NCBI GenBank assembly: GCA_029258695.1 | Contig: JARIBR010000157.1 | Span: forward strand, 1 to 7,050 | Direction: 5' to 3' | From: Quadrisphaera sp. | GTDB taxonomy: Bacteria; Actinomycetota; Actinomycetes; Actinomycetales; Quadrisphaeraceae | DNA: 7,050 nucleotides | In this document: piece after piece, positions 6,474 to 7,050 of the stretch | How the letters are laid out: the number at the start of each line of letters is the position of its first letter | Numbering within the stretch: the stretch's first letter is position 1 | Notes under the pieces: generated by a model | The model's database searches: none | The model's input: the letters and a program-made list of their open reading frames with translations, nothing else | What the model was told of the DNA's origin: nothing | Made by a program: the position numbers and the translations under genes

Positions 6474-7050
6474 GACGCCATGCCCGCCAGGCGCGCGCCG
6501 CCGGCGGTCACCGACGAGGTGCTCCGCGGGGGCGCCGGTACGGCGCGACCGGCGGCGAGGCCGGCCACCGCGGCGACCACGTCGGCCGGGTCGACGTCCA
6601 GGCAGGGGTGGCCGGGCACCGGGCACAGGCGGGCGCGCGAGAGGCGGCAGGGCGCGCTGAGGTCGCCGAGGAGCGCGGTGGGCACGCCGAAGGGGGCCCA
6701 GCGCTCGGGGGGCATCACCGCGGAGAACCAGCAGGCCACCGGTGTGCCCACCGCGGCAGCCAGGTGGGCGGGGCCGGTGTTGCCGACCACCACGGCGCGG
6801 GCGCCGGCGAGCAGCACGGCGAGGGCCGCGAGGTCGGTGCGCCCGGAGACGTCGACGGAGCCCGGCGCCGCCGCGGCCACCTGCGCGGCGAGGTCGCGCT
6901 CGCCCGGTCCGCCGGTGACGAGCACCGTCCACCCGTCCTCGCGCAGGGCGGCAGCGGTGGCCGCGGCCACCGCGGGAGACGGGGCGCGGGCGGGCACGGA
7001 CGCCCCGGGGGGGACGACGACGTAGCCGTGGCGCTCCGGCGTGCCCGTGT
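6470..7050 (-). CDS. Glycosyltransferase family 9 (heptosyltransferase-like), 5' end outside window
   Basis: This is the C-terminal part (192 residues) of a GT9 protein; the frame stays open to the right edge, so the true start is beyond it. The GTG at 6997 is internal, because the frame continues upstream as GYVVVPPGAS, which matches the first strand of the GT9 C-terminal domain. The second landmark is GNTGPAHLAAAVGTPV (around 6745-6790), the nucleotide-sugar binding loop. Near the end, a CP...PCL segment followed by a short helix (DVDPADVVAAVAGLAA) is also common in this family. GT9 enzymes are cytoplasmic GT-B transferases that use ADP-heptose or related donors. The loop has Asn where the other GT9 protein in this window has Asp. 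The stop overlaps the next gene's ATG by 4 bp. Family membership is clear; donor and acceptor are inferred only. Confidence 0.88.
   Translation of the reverse strand, partial: TGTPERHGYVVVPPGASVPARAPSPAVAAATAAALREDGWTVLVTGGPGERDLAAQVAAAAPGSVDVSGRTDLAALAVLLAGARAVVVGNTGPAHLAAAVGTPVACWFSAVMPPERWAPFGVPTALLGDLSAPCRLSRARLCPVPGHPCLDVDPADVVAAVAGLAAGRAVPAPPRSTSSVTAGGARLAGMAS

Noticed and set aside
6474..6932. Upstream extension of the 334-aa glycosyltransferase
   Set aside because: It is Arg-rich, overlaps the partial GT9 gene out of frame, and the recognisable N-terminus starts at the ATG at 6473.
1..7050. CRISPR arrays, tRNA or rRNA genes, insertion sequences, phage genes
   Set aside because: No spaced direct repeats, RNA-gene motifs, transposase-like frames or terminal inverted repeats were seen; the window is filled by one operon.

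Overview
The window is very GC-rich (by eye well over 70%, with G/C at almost every third codon position). Its protein families and codon bias suggest a high-GC actinobacterium, with something near Kineococcus, Geodermatophilus or Streptomyces relatives as an inference only. Every supported gene lies on the minus strand, so transcription runs from right (7050) to left (1).

In transcription order the genes are: a partial glycosyltransferase family 9 (GT9, heptosyltransferase-like) gene cut by the right edge (6470-7050); a GT-B glycosyltransferase of 334 aa (5469-6473); a family 4 glycosyltransferase of 446 aa (4132-5472); a 770-aa protein joining a GmhA-type phosphoheptose isomerase, an HldE-type PfkB kinase and an HldE-type nucleotidyltransferase in one reading frame (1823-4135); a 244-aa classical short-chain dehydrogenase/reductase (1092-1826); and a complete GT9 glycosyltransferase of 344 aa (49-1083). 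A GC-only hairpin sits directly after the last stop codon.

The first four junctions are all 4-bp ATGA overlaps and the fifth is an 8-bp gap, so this is one tightly packed, probably translationally coupled operon. No promoter is visible; it should lie right of the window. No gap exceeds 50 bp.

The genes fit together as a nucleotide-activated heptose pathway plus transferases. The fusion protein would turn sedoheptulose 7-phosphate into heptose 7-phosphate, phosphorylate it at C1, and, after removal of the C7 phosphate, load it onto a nucleotide (probably ADP, by analogy with HldE). The GmhB phosphatase needed in the middle is not in the window. The GT9 enzymes are the natural candidates for heptose transfer, with the two other glycosyltransferases extending the glycan. 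The SDR might modify the sugar or nucleotide-sugar, but its substrate is unknown. The acceptor in an organism presumably without lipopolysaccharide is the main open question. The most unusual feature is the three-domain GmhA-HldE fusion.
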